Shown piece by piece: positions 32,232 to 45,690 of a DNA stretch of 64,000 nt (its first letter is position 1; each line of letters opens with the position of its first letter). Position numbers and translations under genes: made by a program. A model generated the notes under the pieces. The model saw only the letters and a program-made list of their open reading frames with translations, was not told the DNA's origin and did no database searches. This DNA is from UBA2241 sp963777895 (GTDB lineage: Bacteria; Actinomycetota; Thermoleophilia; UBA2241): NCBI GenBank assembly GCA_963777895.1, contig CAVZSF010000004.1, positions 248,001 to 312,000 of the forward strand, read 5' to 3'.

Positions 32232-33338
32232 GTGTCCGGTCTGGTGGCAGGCAACCACGATTCTCGCCACTTCCTCGTTCTGTGTTGCTTCTGGGCCCTC
32301 GTCGTCACGACCTTCGCGCTGAGTCTGGCCGCCCCTGTCTCCGCCGCGCCGGGTCCTGCGGCGTTCGTCGCCCAGGCGGCGCTCGACCAAGTGTGTCAAA
32401 CACTCGTTCAGGCTTGGCCCGCGACGCCGGCCGCTCCCGTGCCCTTCGATGCAACGGCGATAAGGGCGGCGTTCGACCCCGTCCTCGTGCCGGACCCGCT
32501 GCCCTCGCTCGAGCCCTTCGCCTCGGCACGTGTCATGGATGACGGCACACCTCTCGATTCATCCGTGGGATGGGATCGAAACAACAACGGCTACCTGGTG
32601 GTGGAGTATCGCGGAGCCTCTGGGGCTGAGGTCTGCCACATGCGGGTGGTCGTGCAGCGCAGGTACTACATCCTGACGGCGCGCCCCACCCCGGGGATCG
32701 TGCTTTTCGCGGGGGGCGATCTGAAGGGTGGGGGTGCTCATGCGAAGATCGAGGTCGAGCCAGGATCGGCCACAGGAGGGGACGTCTCGGCCCAGGTCGC
32801 CGGCACCATCAAGGATCCTCGGCTGGCCGGGAGCGGCGTCACGATCTTCCCCGAGACCGCCTTGACGATGGAGGACATCTGCCCGGATGCGATCGTGAAG
32901 GGGTGGGTCTCAATCGCGGAATCATCCGGGCGTTCCTTCGGGTCTCTGAGCGATGCCGTGTCGTCGCCGGTCGACTCTGTCTGGGCCGGTCAGGGTGGCC
33001 TCAGCGGCCTCACCGTCCTCCAGGTGCCTCCTGGTCAAGCCGCGAGGATCACGCTCGCTTCTGCACTCAACTCACGCGACCGTCCGGGAAACCTGATGAT
33101 CCTCGGCGGTGGCGATGTGGAGTTCAGTGGAACAGGCGACTTCTACGGGTCCATCTTCACGGAGGGTGCCTTCTCCAAGCATGGGACCGGGGACTTCCAC
33201 GGCATCGTCCTGTGTGGCTCGTCGGTGTCGCTGAGAGGACCGGGTCGACTCCTCTACGACGACCTGTGTGTGCCCGTGCTCCACATCACGAAGACCGCGG
33301 TCCTGCCGGTGCTCGGCACCGAGGAGTGGCTCGAGTGA
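32232..33338 (+). CDS. Exported protein with a C-terminal beta-rich repeat-like domain
   Basis: About 368 residues from GTG 32232, which lies behind CAGGGGGA. A signal peptide is evident (FLVLCCFWALVVTTFALSLA then AAPVSAAPG). The C-terminal part has glycine-rich turns in series (GGGDVEFSGTGDFYGSIFTE, FSKHGTGDFHGIVLCGSSVS) as in secreted beta-helical or DUF7305-like domains found in pilus-associated proteins of Gram-positives. No sortase motif is visible at the C terminus. Function unknown. Confidence 0.6.
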   Translation: MSGLVAGNHDSRHFLVLCCFWALVVTTFALSLAAPVSAAPGPAAFVAQAALDQVCQTLVQAWPATPAAPVPFDATAIRAAFDPVLVPDPLPSLEPFASARVMDDGTPLDSSVGWDRNNNGYLVVEYRGASGAEVCHMRVVVQRRYYILTARPTPGIVLFAGGDLKGGGAHAKIEVEPGSATGGDVSAQVAGTIKDPRLAGSGVTIFPETALTMEDICPDAIVKGWVSIAESSGRSFGSLSDAVSSPVDSVWAGQGGLSGLTVLQVPPGQAARITLASALNSRDRPGNLMILGGGDVEFSGTGDFYGSIFTEGAFSKHGTGDFHGIVLCGSSVSLRGPGRLLYDDLCVPVLHITKTAVLPVLGTEEWLE

Positions 33339-33343
33339 CCTGG

Positions 33344-33997
33344 TCAGGTTTGCGACCCGGAGCTGCCTGAGAGCAGAGCCAAGGCCTGAACCTGCTCCTG
33401 CTCGACGTCGTCGCGCACCCAGCAGCCCGCGAGGTGGTCGTTGACGATGCCGGCCGCCTGCATCAGGGCGTAGGCCGTCGTGGGTCCCACGAAGACGAAC
33501 CCGCGACGGCGCAGGTCCTTGGCCAGGGCGGCCGCCTCCGGCGTGGACGACGCCAGGTCCGCGGCGCAGGCGGACGCGGGTCGCGGCGCCGGCCGGTAGC
33601 GCCAGAAGAACGCCGCCAGGTCGCCGGTCTCCTCGACGAGCGCCAGGGCGGCGCGGGCGTTGGCCACGGTGGCTTCGATCTTGCGGCGGTTGCGTACGAT
33701 GCCGGCGTCGGCGAGCAGCCGCTCGACGTCCGCCGGCCCGAAGCGCGCGACCGCCGCCACGTCGAAGCCGGCGAAGGCCGCCCGAAAGGCCTCGCGCTTG
33801 CGCAGGATGGTCAGCCACGACAGCCCCGACTGGAAGGCCTCCAGCGTGAGCCGCTCGAAGAGGCCGGCGTCCGTCACGACGGGCCGGCCCCACTCGCGGT
33901 CGTGGTAGGCAACGTACTCGGGCGCGCTGAGCGACCACCAGCAGCGCGCCCGGCCGTCGTCGCCCGTCCGCAGGACCTCTGTCGCTTCCATCGCCAT
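33344..33997 (-). CDS. tag: DNA-3-methyladenine glycosylase I
   Basis: 217 residues of the Tag family, which removes 3-methyladenine from alkylated DNA. Conserved parts: CWWSLSAPEYVAYHDREWG, LFERLTLEAFQSGLSWLTIL, VRNRRKIEATVANARAAL and GPTTAYALMQAAGIVNDHLA followed by GCWV. The zinc-site residues (early Cys and His, late His-x3-Cys) are all visible. It is convergent with the exported protein gene. Confidence 0.92.
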   Translation of the reverse strand: MAMEATEVLRTGDDGRARCWWSLSAPEYVAYHDREWGRPVVTDAGLFERLTLEAFQSGLSWLTILRKREAFRAAFAGFDVAAVARFGPADVERLLADAGIVRNRRKIEATVANARAALALVEETGDLAAFFWRYRPAPRPASACAADLASSTPEAAALAKDLRRRGFVFVGPTTAYALMQAAGIVNDHLAGCWVRDDVEQEQVQALALLSGSSGSQT

Positions 33998-34337
33998 CCC
34001 GCTCCTCGTCAGCCGGACACGCAGCGGCCCGGATCGTCCCCGCGCTCCCGTGCATCCACGATTCCTGCATCCGTTGCGGCCTTCATCCTACCCTCGGTGA
34101 GGCCGCCTTCCCTGTCCCGAGCAGGCGTACTGCCCTGCATGTGTAGGAACCCCAGCCTCAGGTGACAATGCCGTGTCAGGCTCGGCGCATGGACGGCGGA
34201 CCAGGTCGCAGGTTCCGGGGAATCGGGTACGATAGGTCCACGTGCAGTTGGGCCCTGCACCCTCATCAGACAGACGCACGCGGGGTCGTCCCCGTAAGAG
34301 CCTGGGGTCGTCTGCCCGCCTCGCCAAGGAGAGCGGC

Positions 34338-36890
<2,553 letters not shown>

Positions 36891-36918
36891 CGGTGACCGA
36901 CCCAGACCTGAGCAGAAC

Positions 36919-36957
36919 GAGGGGCCCGGCGGCCGCGGAGCGGCCGCCGGGCCCCTC
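36919..36957. terminator. Strong hairpin after clpC
   Basis: A perfect 18-bp stem (36919-36936 with 36940-36957) closed by a GGA triloop, about 28 bp after the clpC stop. There is no T-tract, as often in actinobacterial terminators. It separates clpC from radA. Confidence 0.75.
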
Positions 36958-37054
36958 CGCATGTCCGGGGCTGTGGGTCGACTCTCGTTCCCCGGCGCCG
37001 CGCGCCGCGGGATCGCCGTCACGTCCCCACCGAGTCGCTATCCTGCGTCACGAC

Positions 37055-38475
<1,421 letters not shown>

Positions 38476-38479
<4 letters not shown>

Positions 38480-39015
38480 GTAGGTTGTACCAGGTGGGCG
38501 ACAAGGTCGTGTATCCGCATCACGGCGCCGGCAAGATCATGAAGATCGAGCAGAAGGACGTGCTCGGTCAGATGCGCGAGTACCTCACCATCCAGATCCT
38601 GCACAACGACATGACGGTGATGGTCCCGGTCGAGAACGCCGACCGCGCCGGCCTGCGCAAGGTCGTCGAGGCCGACGTCGTCGAGCAGGTCATCGAGGTC
38701 CTCCGCGGCGATCCCACGCGCATGCCCAAGAACTGGAGCCGGCGCTACAAGCACAACCGCGACAAGCTCAAGACGGGCGACATCTTCGAGGTGGCCGAGG
38801 TCGTCCGCAACCTCGCCATCCGCCACGCCGAGAAGGGCCTGTCGACGGGCGAGAAGCAGATGTTCTCGAAGGCCAAGAAGATCCTCGCGAGCGAGCTCAT
38901 GTACGCCCGCGACTACGATGAGGACGAGGCGAACAAGTTCCTCGACACCGTCCTCGAGACCGTCCAGATCGGCGCCGAGCCGCCGGCCGGCGAGCCCCAG
39001 CCCGCAGTGGTCTGA
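38476..39015 (+). CDS. carD: CarD-family transcriptional regulator
   Basis: 179 residues. The Tudor-like RNA-polymerase-binding domain reads YQVGDKVVYPHHGAGKIMKI and DMTVMVPVENADRAGLRKVV; the helical C-terminal DNA-binding part has NWSRRYKHNRDKLKTGDIFE and LSTGEKQMFSKAKKILASEL. CarD stabilises open complexes at rRNA and other promoters in actinobacteria. TTG 38476 overlaps the radA stop; TTG 38485 is also possible. Confidence 0.94.
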
Positions 39016-39025
39016 GCTTCCACAC

Positions 39026-40105
39026 ATGGTGCCGCTGCTGGGAGGCAGGGGGGTCCTCGGCCCCGCCGTCCGTCTGGTTTTCGCCCTCCTCGGCGCGGTC
39101 GCCGGTTATCAGCTCGGCGACGAGCTCCGCGGCACCGACATCCTGCCCGACCTCAGCGACCCGTGGCAGATCGTCTTTCTGGCGCTCACGGTGGTCGCCG
39201 GTTTCTTCATCGGCCTGTTCATCGGCATCATCCTCGGCAGGCTGGTGCGCCGCGGCCTCGACCGGGTCGACGAGGTCCTCAGCCGGGTCAGCGGGTCTGA
39301 AGTCGTCGTCGCCGTCGCCGGCGTCATCGTCGGGCTCGGCATCGCCGCTCTGGCGAGCATGGCCGTCGTCCGCATCCCCTACGTCGGCGTCTACCTGCTG
39401 CCGCCCCTCTTCCTGTTGTCGGCGTACTTCGCCGCCTACCTCGCCGCCAAGAAGCACGTCGAGATCCTGCGCCTGATCGGCGTGCGCAGCGCCTTCGAGG
39501 CGCTGCCGGGGATCACGCCGGCCAAGCTGGTCGATTCGAGCGCCATCATCGACGGCCGCATCATCGACGTGGTCAAGACCGGCTTCGTCGAGGGCGAGCT
39601 CCTCGTGCCGCGCTTCGTCATCGAGGAGCTGCAGCGCCTCGCCGACTCGGCCGACGCCGAGAAGCGCGTGCGCGGCCGCCGCGGCCTGGACCTGGTGCGT
39701 CGTCTACAGAACAGCTCGGGTCAGATCCGCGTCGAAGACCGCGACTACGGCGACATCGACGCCGTCGACGCCAAGCTGGTCCGGCTCGGCGGCGAGCTCC
39801 ACGCCGTGATCCTCACGACCGACTACACCCTGAACAAGGTCGCCGAGATCCAGGGTGTGCGTGTGCTCAACGTGAACGACCTCGCGAACTCCGTGAAGTC
39901 CGCGGTGCTGCCCGGCGAGCTCATCGAGGTCAAGATCCTGAGAGAAGGGCGCGAGCAGGACCAGGGCGTGGGCTACCTCGACGACGGCACCATGATCGTC
40001 GTCGAGGCCGGCGCATCCCTGGTCGGCGAGCGCGTGAAGGCGGAGGTCACCAGCGTGCTCCAAAGTCCATCCGGCAAGATGATCTTCAGCAGGTTGTCGT
40101 CATGA
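39026..40105 (+). CDS. PIN/TRAM-domain membrane protein (YacL-like)
   Basis: 359 residues. About four N-terminal membrane helices (LVFALLGAVAGYQL, IVFLALTVVAGFFIGLFIGI, VVVAVAGVIVGLGIAALASM, VGVYLLPPLFLLSAYFAAYL) precede a PIN nuclease-like domain (KLVDSSAIIDGRIIDVVKTG, RFVIEELQRLADSADAEKRV, with conserved acids) and a C-terminal TRAM domain (LVGERVKAEVTSVLQSPSGK). Such proteins sit next to ispD in many Gram-positives. ATG 39026. Confidence 0.92.
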   Translation: MVPLLGGRGVLGPAVRLVFALLGAVAGYQLGDELRGTDILPDLSDPWQIVFLALTVVAGFFIGLFIGIILGRLVRRGLDRVDEVLSRVSGSEVVVAVAGVIVGLGIAALASMAVVRIPYVGVYLLPPLFLLSAYFAAYLAAKKHVEILRLIGVRSAFEALPGITPAKLVDSSAIIDGRIIDVVKTGFVEGELLVPRFVIEELQRLADSADAEKRVRGRRGLDLVRRLQNSSGQIRVEDRDYGDIDAVDAKLVRLGGELHAVILTTDYTLNKVAEIQGVRVLNVNDLANSVKSAVLPGELIEVKILREGREQDQGVGYLDDGTMIVVEAGASLVGERVKAEVTSVLQSPSGKMIFSRLSS

Positions 40106-40827
40106 GCGTGAACGGCAACGGCGCGCGCCGCGGCGTGTGGGTGATCGTGGCGGCCGCCGGCGAGAGCCGGCGGATGGGGCTCCCCGACGGCGAGTCGAAG
40201 CAGTTCCTGCTGCTCGGCGGGGAGCCTGTCCTCTCGCACTCGGTCCGGCGGCTGCTCGCCATGCCCGAAGTCAGCGGCTTGGTCGTGGTCCTGCACCCGT
40301 CGCACACGGTGCGCTTCGCGAACGAGCTCCTGGTCTTCGACGACACCAAGCCGCTGCTGATCGCCGAGGGCGGCCGTCAGCGCGCCGACTCGGTCCGCGC
40401 CGGCCTGCTCGAGGTGCCCGACACCGCCCAGGTCATCGCCGTCCACGACGGCGCCCGTCCCCTGTTCTCGCGGCACGTGTTCGAGCACTGCATCGAGGCG
40501 CTCGACGAAGCCGACGGCGCCGTGCCCGGCATCGAGGTCAGCGACACCCTCAAGCGCACCCGCGGCAACGCGCTCGTCGACCAGACCGTCGACCGCGAGG
40601 GACTCTGGGCCGTGCAGACGCCGCAGGTCTTCAGGGCGAACGCGCTGCGCTCCGTCTACGCCCGGGCGGGCCTCGAGAGGGCGACCGACGACGCGGTGCT
40701 GCTCGAGCGTGCCGGCTTCCGCGTCGCCGTGGTGCCCTCGACGCCGGCGAACGTCAAGATCACGACGCCGGCCGACCTTCCGCTGGCCGGCGCTCTGCTC
40801 TCGTGGGAGACCCAAGCTGACGTCTAG
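40102..40827 (+). CDS. ispD: 2-C-methyl-D-erythritol 4-phosphate cytidylyltransferase
   Basis: 241 residues. Third step of the MEP isoprenoid pathway, transferring CMP to methylerythritol 4-phosphate. The nucleotide-binding signature is VIVAAAGESRRMG, followed by KQFLLLGGEPVLSHSVRRLL, AVHDGARPLFSRHVFEHCIE, and TPQVFRANALRSVYARAGL near the end. The start ATG 40102 overlaps the previous stop, and the stop overlaps the ispF start, so the three are one operon. Confidence 0.95.
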   Translation: MSVNGNGARRGVWVIVAAAGESRRMGLPDGESKQFLLLGGEPVLSHSVRRLLAMPEVSGLVVVLHPSHTVRFANELLVFDDTKPLLIAEGGRQRADSVRAGLLEVPDTAQVIAVHDGARPLFSRHVFEHCIEALDEADGAVPGIEVSDTLKRTRGNALVDQTVDREGLWAVQTPQVFRANALRSVYARAGLERATDDAVLLERAGFRVAVVPSTPANVKITTPADLPLAGALLSWETQADV

Positions 40828-41299
40828 GGTCGGGCACGGCTACGACGTCCACCGCCTCGTCGCCGGCCGGCCGCTCGTGCTCGGCGGCGTGGCGATCGAG
40901 CACCCACTCGGCCTGGCCGGTCACTCCGACGCCGATGTCGTGTGCCACGCCGCCATCGACGCGCTGCTGGGGGCGGCGGCGATGGACGACATCGGCGCCC
41001 TCTTCCCGGACACGGACCCTTCCTACGCGGGGGCAGACAGCGTCCAGCTGCTGGCCGAGGTGGGTCGCCGGCTGGCGGCCGCCGGGTGGCGCCTCGGCAA
41101 TCTCGACGTGACGGTCGTGTGCGAGGCGCCCAGGCTCGCGCCCTATCGGGCTCTGATGCGCGAGCGCATGGCAGGAGCGCTGGGGGTCGAGGCGGCCGCG
41201 GTGAGCGTCAAGGCGACGACCACCGAGGGCTTGGGGTCCACGGGCCGCGGGGAGGGCATCGCGGCGCACGCCGTGTGCCTCATCGAGACGGCGGACTGA
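40817..41299 (+). CDS. ispF: 2-C-methyl-D-erythritol 2,4-cyclodiphosphate synthase
   Basis: About 160 residues. The metal-binding residues are in VGHGYDVHRL and LAGHSDADVVCHAAIDALLG, with FPDTDPSYAGADSVQLLAEV and the C-terminal TEGLGSTGRGEGIAAHAVCL. Makes the cyclic diphosphate of the MEP pathway. No ATG, GTG or TTG lies in frame just before the conserved start; CTG 40817, overlapping the end of ispD, is the most likely initiation codon, unless a base is wrong nearby. Confidence 0.93.
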   Translation: MTSRVGHGYDVHRLVAGRPLVLGGVAIEHPLGLAGHSDADVVCHAAIDALLGAAAMDDIGALFPDTDPSYAGADSVQLLAEVGRRLAAAGWRLGNLDVTVVCEAPRLAPYRALMRERMAGALGVEAAAVSVKATTTEGLGSTGRGEGIAAHAVCLIETAD

Positions 41300-41306
41300 T
41301 CGAGAG

Positions 41307-41324
41307 GCCGCCCCGAGCGGCGGC
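41307..41324 (+). terminator. Hairpin after ispF
   Basis: GCCGCC (41307-41312) pairs with GGCGGC (41319-41324) around CCGAGC, 8 bp after the ispF stop. Short, GC-rich, followed by TTCAGC rather than a T-tract; a plausible operon end. Confidence 0.5.
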
Positions 41325-41402
41325 TTCAGCCTGAACGTGACGCGAACGGACGCCTGCGGCGCCCAGTGCGTCGGTCATCGGTGGGGCGCTACGCCCCGAG
41401 GC

Positions 41403-41615
41403 TCAGCTCTTCGCGACGGGGTCGTCGCCCTTCTCGAGCTCGCGCTTCTTCTCTTCGTCGAGCTCGTCGGGCGGTGATTCTTCGTTCAGCCCCGTCTTGA
41501 AGCCGCGGATGCTCTGTCCGAGCGAACGCCCCAGCTTGGGCAGCCGCGTCGCGCCGAACAGCAGCAACACGATGAGCAGGATGATCAGGAGTTCGGGTCC
41601 GCCGAGATTTGGCAT
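41403..41615 (-). CDS. tatA: Twin-arginine translocase subunit TatA/TatE
   Basis: 70 residues. An N-terminal membrane helix (GPELLIILLIVLLLFGATRL), the glycine hinge and amphipathic helix (PKLGRSLGQSIRGFKTGL), and an acidic charged tail (DELDEEKKRELEKGDDPV) are the standard TatA plan. It forms the pore of the Tat export system for folded proteins. No tatB or tatC lies in the window. Confidence 0.92.
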   Translation of the reverse strand: MPNLGGPELLIILLIVLLLFGATRLPKLGRSLGQSIRGFKTGLNEESPPDELDEEKKRELEKGDDPVAKS

Positions 41616-41813
41616 CGCTCTCTTTCGCTCCGTGTCGGTTCGCAGGGGGAGCGTCGGTCAGGCAGAGACGCCCCTCGACCACTCTACGGCCAGAGTCAGG
41701 CAACTTCAAGGCGACCCCGTGCGCGGGCGGCCAGGGCCACCATGCGGCCGCCTCCGGACGATGGCTCCCGATGCAGCCGCGCCGCACCCAGCAGGCTCGG
41801 GCTCCGGCAGAGC

Positions 41814-42932
41814 TCAGTAGCTCCGCAACGTGTCGAGGCGGGCCGCCAGGAAGCGGGCCAGTCCCGGCGCGTCGTCGAGCGCGAAGCGATGCTCGTGGGG
41901 CGCGTCGCCGTCGGTGACCAGGGCGAGCGCCTCGCCGGGAGCGCAGAGTGGTGCTTCGTGACCGGCGCCGCGCCGGAAGATCTCGACGCGGTGCGGCGCC
42001 GTACGCTTGTAGCCTTCCGCGACCACGACGTCGAAGCCGGCGAAGAAGCGCCGTGCGATCTCCTCGATGGGGAGCTCCTCGTCCAGGCGGGTGACGAAGG
42101 CCAGGCGCTGCGGCGAGGCTACGGCGTAGGCCTCGCCCCCCGCCTGGCCGTGACGCCACGAGTCCTTGCCGGGGTGGTCGATCTCGAAGCCGTGCGCGTC
42201 GTGCTTGACGCTGCCGACGCGCAGGCCGAGCGCCGTGAGCGCCGGGATGAGCTGCTCGACCAGCGTCGTCTTGCCCGAGTCGCTCTTGCCGACGATCGGC
42301 CACGAGGGCAGGCTGGGCGCCGTCCGGCGCAGCCTGCCCCGCCCTGTCCGTCGCGCGCCGCGCCGCCTCGAAGTCGTCCATGGTGTTGATGTTATGGAAA
42401 GCGGCCGCGTCCGCAAACGGCACTGCCGCGACGTCGAGTCCGGACAAGGCCGCGACGATGCGGTGCTCGCCGCGCCCGAGGAGGCGGCGCATGGGCTCGA
42501 GGCAGGCGGGCGCGTAGACCGCGAAGAGCGGCTCGACGTGCTCGCCGATCGCCGGCAGGGCCGCGTCCCTGCCGGCCGCCGCGGCGAGCACCTTCTGGAT
42601 CGCGGCCCTGTCGGCGAAGGGCAGGTCGCAGGCCAGCACGAACACCGGGCGGGCGAAGTGCTGCAGCGCCGTGGCGATGCCGGCCAGCGGCGACCGGCCC
42701 GGAAGGCGTCGGGCAGGAGCTCGACGGGCGGCGCGTCGCCGAGGTCGAGCTCCTGCCCGACGCCGACCGACACCGCGACCGCCGGGAACAGCTCCAGCAG
42801 CACGTCCAGGTTCCGGCGCAGCAGCGTGCGCCCGTCCAGCACGAGGTAGCGCTTGTCGACGCCCAGCCGGCGGCTGCTGCCACCCGCCAGCAGCACGCCC
42901 ACGGTGGGTCGTCCGGGGTCTTGACCATTCAT
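41814..42932 (-). CDS. mobA: Molybdopterin-guanine dinucleotide biosynthesis MobA-MobB (two frameshifts)
   Basis: The first half (ATG 42932) is MobA: VGVLLAGGSSRRLGVDKRYL, then after a shift near 42705 FVLACDLPFADRAAIQKVLA and FHNINTMDDFEAARR, which attaches GMP to molybdopterin. After a second shift near 42320 the MobB GTP-binding part follows: VGKSDSGKTTLVEQLIPALT, VKHDAHGFEIDHPGKDSWRH and VVVAEGYKRTAPHRVEIFRR. With the shifts repaired this looks like one MobAB fusion, or two overlapping genes. No molybdoenzyme gene is nearby. Confidence 0.85.
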   Translation of the reverse strand: MNGQDPGRPTVGVLLAGGSSRRLGVDKRYLVLDGRTLLRRNLDVLLELFPAVAVSVGVGQELDLGDAPPVELLPDAFRAGRRWPASPRRCSTSPARCSCWPATCPSPTGPRSRRCSPRRPAGTRPCRRSASTSSRSSRSTRPPASSPCAASSGAASTASSRPCPDSTSRQCRLRTRPLSITSTPWTTSRRRGARRTGRGRLRRTAPSLPSWPIVGKSDSGKTTLVEQLIPALTALGLRVGSVKHDAHGFEIDHPGKDSWRHGQAGGEAYAVASPQRLAFVTRLDEELPIEEIARRFFAGFDVVVAEGYKRTAPHRVEIFRRGAGHEAPLCAPGEALALVTDGDAPHEHRFALDDAPGLARFLAARLDTLRSY

Positions 42933-43097
42933 CGTGCGGTCATTGTAGACGGCGTGACGCGGGCCTCCGGCGGACGCGGGCCTCCGGCGCGACTCCCTGC
43001 GGCGTGATGCGCGCGCATCCGCGTGAGGCCGTTGGGCCGGGCGGCGTGACGGCCGTACAATCAGGGTGCCAGTCCAGCCCGCACAAGGAGCCGATGC

Positions 43098-43688
43098 GTG
43101 AGCGACGAGAGCCCCGCCCTGAACGTTGTCGCCGTCGTCGGCAGCCCGCGCCGGCGCGGTAACACTTCCTTGCTGACCGATGCTGTGCTGGGCGAGCTCG
43201 AACGCCGAGGTGTCGCCTGCACCAAGCTGCTGCTCGGCGAGCTTTCGGTCGCGCCGTGCCGGGGTCACGACGACTGCGCCTCGTTCGAGCGCTGCACGAT
43301 CCGCGACGACGCCGAAGAGGTCCTCGCGCAGGTCTACGCGGCCGACGGCCTTCTGCTGGCGACCCCCGTGTACTACGAGGACGTCACGGCGCAGATGAAG
43401 GCCTTCATCGACCGCAACGTCTTCCCGTACAACCACGGGACGATGCTGCACCCGCGCGTCATGGGACTCCTGGCGGTGACGGCGGAGTCGGGCCTCGACG
43501 ACACGCTGGCCGCCCTGCGCCGGTTCGTCGCGCTCTCCACCGACGACGGGGTCGAGATACCGACCTTCACGCTGGCCGGCTATGCCGACGTGCTGGGCGC
43601 GGTCGCAGAGGACGACGAGCTGCTGGCGAAGGCGCGCGCCCTGGGCGCCGACATGGCGGACGTGCTTCTGGGGACCAAGCCGGCCTGA
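43098..43688 (+). CDS. NADPH-dependent FMN reductase / flavodoxin-fold protein
   Basis: 196 residues. The FMN-phosphate loop is VVGSPRRRGNTSLLTDAVLG, and the second flavin loop reads LLLATPVYYEDVTAQMKAFI. Cysteines in CRGHDDCASFERC resemble the iron-sulfur-flavoprotein style spacing C-x5-C-x5-C, so an isf-like cluster is possible but not certain. Start GTG 43098. It stands alone between mobAB and the cyclo-ligase. Confidence 0.85.
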   Translation: MSDESPALNVVAVVGSPRRRGNTSLLTDAVLGELERRGVACTKLLLGELSVAPCRGHDDCASFERCTIRDDAEEVLAQVYAADGLLLATPVYYEDVTAQMKAFIDRNVFPYNHGTMLHPRVMGLLAVTAESGLDDTLAALRRFVALSTDDGVEIPTFTLAGYADVLGAVAEDDELLAKARALGADMADVLLGTKPA

Positions 43689-43696
43689 CGCGCCGG

Positions 43697-44344
43697 CTAG
43701 CGCGCGCCCGTGCGCAGCACACGCTGCTCCGTCACGACCACGTCGACGGGCAGATCGTGCGGCTCGGCGGGCAGGTCGTCGACTAGCTGGACCTCGAAGG
43801 CGAGTGCGACCCAGGACGTCTGCGGCCGCGTCTGCGGCAGGAAGGTATCGTAGAAGCCTCCGCCGTAGCCGCAGCGGTCGCCGTCCTCGGTGAAGCACAC
43901 GCCGGGCACGACGACCGTGTCGATCTCCGCCGGCGCCACTTCGACGAGTCCGTCGCGCGGCTCGGGGATACCCCACCTGCCCTCGACGAGATCTTGACGC
44001 GCGTCCAGGATGCGAAAGGCGGCCATGGCGCGCGGTCCCAGGACACGCGGCAGGGCCACGACCTGGCCGCGGCTGAGGGCCCAGTCGATGAGCGGTGCGG
44101 TGTCGAGCTCGCTGCGGAAGCTGGCGAAGAGGAGCAGCACACGCGCCTCGGCGAGCTCGGGCAGCAGCCAGGCGCGCTCGCACACGGCGCGGCTCAGGCG
44201 CTCGCGCCGGTCGTCGCTCAGGGCGTCGCGCCGGCCGATCGCCTCCTCACGCACGGACTGCTTGGCGCGCGCCGTCGCGTCGTCGGCCGCCGCCCGTCCG
44301 GCGCGCGCCGCTTCGTTTCGGGGTGTCTCGCGAGGCTCCTGCAC
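43697..44344 (-). CDS. 5-formyltetrahydrofolate cyclo-ligase
   Basis: 215 residues. Converts 5-formyl-THF to 5,10-methenyl-THF with ATP. Motifs: REEAIGRRDALSDDRRERLS, VLLLFASFRSELDTAPLIDW, VVVPGVCFTEDGDRCGYGGG followed by FYDTFLP, and VALAFEVQLVDDLPAEPHDL. GTG 44344 has AGGAGG just ahead and is preferred. It belongs to folate one-carbon metabolism like fhs and fchA at the end of the window. Confidence 0.92.
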   Translation of the reverse strand: MQEPRETPRNEAARAGRAAADDATARAKQSVREEAIGRRDALSDDRRERLSRAVCERAWLLPELAEARVLLLFASFRSELDTAPLIDWALSRGQVVALPRVLGPRAMAAFRILDARQDLVEGRWGIPEPRDGLVEVAPAEIDTVVVPGVCFTEDGDRCGYGGGFYDTFLPQTRPQTSWVALAFEVQLVDDLPAEPHDLPVDVVVTEQRVLRTGAR

Positions 44345-44520
44345 ACGTTCCTCCTGCCTTCTCCGTACCCGGCGCTGGCTACGCTTCGTCGGGTCAGCAT
44401 CGCTTACGAAGGCCACGAAGGGTAAGAGTGTCTCTATAGTATAGGCACCCATCGCAGCGGGCTGCGGCGGGGCCGGATGCTGAAGGGGTCAGGGGACCCC
44501 GGGACAGAGAGAGGACCAAG

Positions 44521-45690
44521 GTGGCAACACGCTCCCAGGAGGAGCTCTCGCTCGCCGACGTCTTCGCGCGCACGCTGCAGACCCTGCTCGCGCTGACGAC
44601 CGCCGAGGACCGCCGCGAGTGGCCGGACGTCCACACCGTGCTGGACGCGTCACCGGGCGACGCCCGGGTCCCGGTCAGCCTCTTCCGGATCCTGCAGTTC
44701 GATATCCTGCCTGAGATCCTCGGCGCCAGCGCCGGACCGGCGCTCTACCTGGCGGCCAAGCGCTTCAGCCACAGCCTCGACCTTCGATCGATCCAGGGCC
44801 TGAAGGACTGGTTCGCCGACATGGAGCTCGGGGCGCTCGAGGTCGACGTCGACGAAGAGCGCGTGCTGGTCAAGCTGTCGCACTGCCCGACCTGCGAACG
44901 ACTGCCGGCGTCGGGGACACCGCTCTGCGACCTCGAGCGCGGCATCATCGACGGTGTCCTCGAGGGCATCACCGGTACCGAGGTCCTGACCAAGGAGACG
45001 CTGTGCTGGGGGCTGGGCGACACGGTGTGCCAGTTCGAGGGCTACACGGGGCCGCAGGCCGGCTACCTCTACAACGAAAACGGCTTCCACCCCGACGCCC
45101 AGCGACGGCTGCTCAACCACCTGTCAGATCAGGCGCAGGTCGCTCTCGACAACCTGCGCCTCCTCAACGAGCGCAAAGAGCACGAGCAGCGCGATCCGCT
45201 CACCGGGCTGCTGAACTACCGCTCCCTCAAGGAGCGCGCCGCGTTCGAGCTGGCGCGCGCCGAGCGCTACGGGCGCAAGGTCGCGCTGGCCATGATCGAC
45301 CTGGACGACTTCCGTCGCTTGAACGAGGAGGACGGCAAGGACGCCGGCGACGAGGTGCTGCGGCACTGGGCCGCCGCGCTCACGGCTCAGCTCCGTAGCT
45401 GCGACCTGATCTGCCGCTACGGCGGCGACGAGTTCCTGCTGGTCCTGCCCGAGACGGCCGACCAGCAGGCAGACGCCGCCCTCGAGCGGGTGCTCGAGGG
45501 CATGAAGGAACTGGTCGCCGAGGCCGAGGGCAAGGTCCTGGCGCCGACCGCGAGCGCCGGCGTGGCGACCTACCCGGAGGACGGGTCGACCGTAGACGAG
45601 CTTGTCGCGAAGGCGGCCACCACGATGTACACGGCGCGCGCCGGCGGGCCGGGCAGCATCGGCTTCTACTCTCGGTCCGAGCCGAGCTGA
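44521..45690 (+). CDS. V4R-GGDEF diguanylate cyclase
   Basis: 389 residues. The N-terminal half fits a V4R (4-vinyl reductase-type) sensor domain with conserved cysteines (LSHCPTCERL, TPLCDLERGIIDGVLEGITG, ETLCWGLGDTVCQFEGYTG). After a helical linker (LDNLRLLNERKEHEQ), the GGDEF domain begins DPLTGLLNYRSLKER and has the active site CRYGGDEFLLVLPE. RSCD placed five residues before GGDEF is a product-inhibition I-site. It should make cyclic di-GMP in response to a hydrophobic ligand or metal. Start GTG 44521. Confidence 0.88.
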   Translation: MATRSQEELSLADVFARTLQTLLALTTAEDRREWPDVHTVLDASPGDARVPVSLFRILQFDILPEILGASAGPALYLAAKRFSHSLDLRSIQGLKDWFADMELGALEVDVDEERVLVKLSHCPTCERLPASGTPLCDLERGIIDGVLEGITGTEVLTKETLCWGLGDTVCQFEGYTGPQAGYLYNENGFHPDAQRRLLNHLSDQAQVALDNLRLLNERKEHEQRDPLTGLLNYRSLKERAAFELARAERYGRKVALAMIDLDDFRRLNEEDGKDAGDEVLRHWAAALTAQLRSCDLICRYGGDEFLLVLPETADQQADAALERVLEGMKELVAEAEGKVLAPTASAGVATYPEDGSTVDELVAKAATTMYTARAGGPGSIGFYSRSEPS